Shown here piece after piece: positions 63,535-64,000 of a stretch of 64,000 bases of DNA. The position numbers and the translations under genes were made by a program. Source of the DNA: Legionella sp. (GTDB lineage: Bacteria; Pseudomonadota; Gammaproteobacteria; Legionellales; Legionellaceae); the NCBI GenBank assembly GCA_002786165.1, contig PEQK01000015.1:1-64000 (forward strand), given 5' to 3'. Position 1 is the first letter of the stretch. Each line of letters begins with the position of its first letter. Under the pieces are notes generated by a model. The model was not told the DNA's origin, did not search any database, and saw only the letters and a program-made list of their open reading frames with translations.

Positions 63535-64000
63535 GTGCTAAGATATTTGACTCGAAAAAAATCCAAATCCCAAATCTACTCACCCGAACAGCCCATTGAT
63601 CTAAAAGAAGCTGCTTGGATCGATCTCCTGAATCCGAGCCAAGAAGAAGAAGCGCTGATAGAGAAACATTTGAAACTCAATATCCCAACTCGTGCAGAAA
63701 TGAGGGAAATTGAATTATCCAGTCGTTTATATTATGAAGCAGGGTCATACTTCATGACCGTCATTATGATCGCGCAATCGGATACGTCAATCCCCGTCCT
63801 TGATCCTGTCACTTTTGTACTTACAAAACAGCAATTGATTACCATTCGCTATATAGAACCACAGTCCTTCAAATTATTTAATATACATGCAGAAAAGCTA
63901 AACTCGGCTCATAGGGAACCCCTTTTTTTGTTGATTGAGCTTTTAGATGCCACGGTCGATCGCTTGGCAGATATCTTAGAGTTGGTGGGTCATCGATTGG
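63535..64000 (+). CDS. CorA-like divalent-cation transporter (N-terminal part, cut by window edge)
   Basis: A GTG-start frame at 63535 runs off the right edge (155 codons visible). AAAGGG lies 6 bases upstream. The visible part is the cytosolic funnel domain of CorA: AAWIDLLNPSQEEEALIEKH, then IPTRAEMREIELSSRLYYEA and YFMTVIMIA, then TFVLTKQQLITIRYIE and LLIELLDATVDRLADILE. The membrane helices with the GMN motif would be beyond the window. Probably Mg2+ (or Co2+/Ni2+) transport. Confidence 0.88.
   Translation, partial: MLRYLTRKKSKSQIYSPEQPIDLKEAAWIDLLNPSQEEEALIEKHLKLNIPTRAEMREIELSSRLYYEAGSYFMTVIMIAQSDTSIPVLDPVTFVLTKQQLITIRYIEPQSFKLFNIHAEKLNSAHREPLFLLIELLDATVDRLADILELVGHRL

Overview
The window looks like the chromosome of a host-associated gammaproteobacterium, most likely from the Legionellales or a similar intracellular or amoeba-associated lineage. 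That placement is an inference. It rests on gammaproteobacterial housekeeping blocks (ubiE-ubiJ-ubiB-tatA-tatB, rlmL-darP, qmcA-nfeD, nadK-recN, hslO), moderately AT-rich DNA, and many genes for eukaryote-like repeat proteins (TPR, ankyrin, U-box, armadillo/HEAT) between ordinary genes. No search was run. All family calls are by eye from motifs and memory of the families.

Layout. 1-8 kb: a cut-off von Willebrand A membrane protein, then a tightly overlapped minus-strand operon holding all seven activities from DAHP to chorismate (aroF-aroA-aroK-aroC-aroB-aroDE). Its gene order and aroDE fusion resemble Chlamydiae. 8-24.5 kb: a TPR protein, hslO, typA-nadK-recN, gyrB, and several unknown or effector-like genes, including a kinase-like and a papain-like candidate. 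24.6-27.6 kb: a divergent hfq, tRNA-Leu(CAG), an integrase stub, a HigBA toxin-antitoxin pair and an ankyrin-like gene, which together look like the scar of a genomic island. 27.7-36.5 kb: an MFS carrier, psd, trxA-thiN, unknown and effector-like genes (a tandem-domain protein and a U-box/ankyrin protein), a Ku-like gene tail, and nfeD-qmcA.

36.8-44.3 kb holds the most striking content. It is a compact minus-strand cluster that matches the Pseudomonas-type fosfomycin pathway step for step: PEP mutase, 2-phosphonomethylmalate synthase, a PHP-superfamily PsfC-like enzyme, a 2-oxopropylphosphonate reductase-like dehydrogenase, and an HppE epoxidase with its iron ligands intact. A flavin reductase follows, and an MFS exporter lies convergent to it. 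The PsfC-like gene is split by one frameshift, so the pathway is either broken here, rescued by recoding, or miscalled by a sequencing error.

44.6-64 kb: rlmL-darP, a TSUP permease, a tandem palindromic repeat, a caa3-type cytochrome oxidase operon with a triheme cytochrome c, a large armadillo-repeat membrane protein, a pteridine reductase, an MHS-family transporter, the tatB-tatA-ubiB-ubiJ-ubiE block, a methyltransferase, a tiny secreted peptide and the start of a CorA-like transporter. A REP-like palindromic repeat occurs three times (8.0, 18.2 and 54.2 kb).
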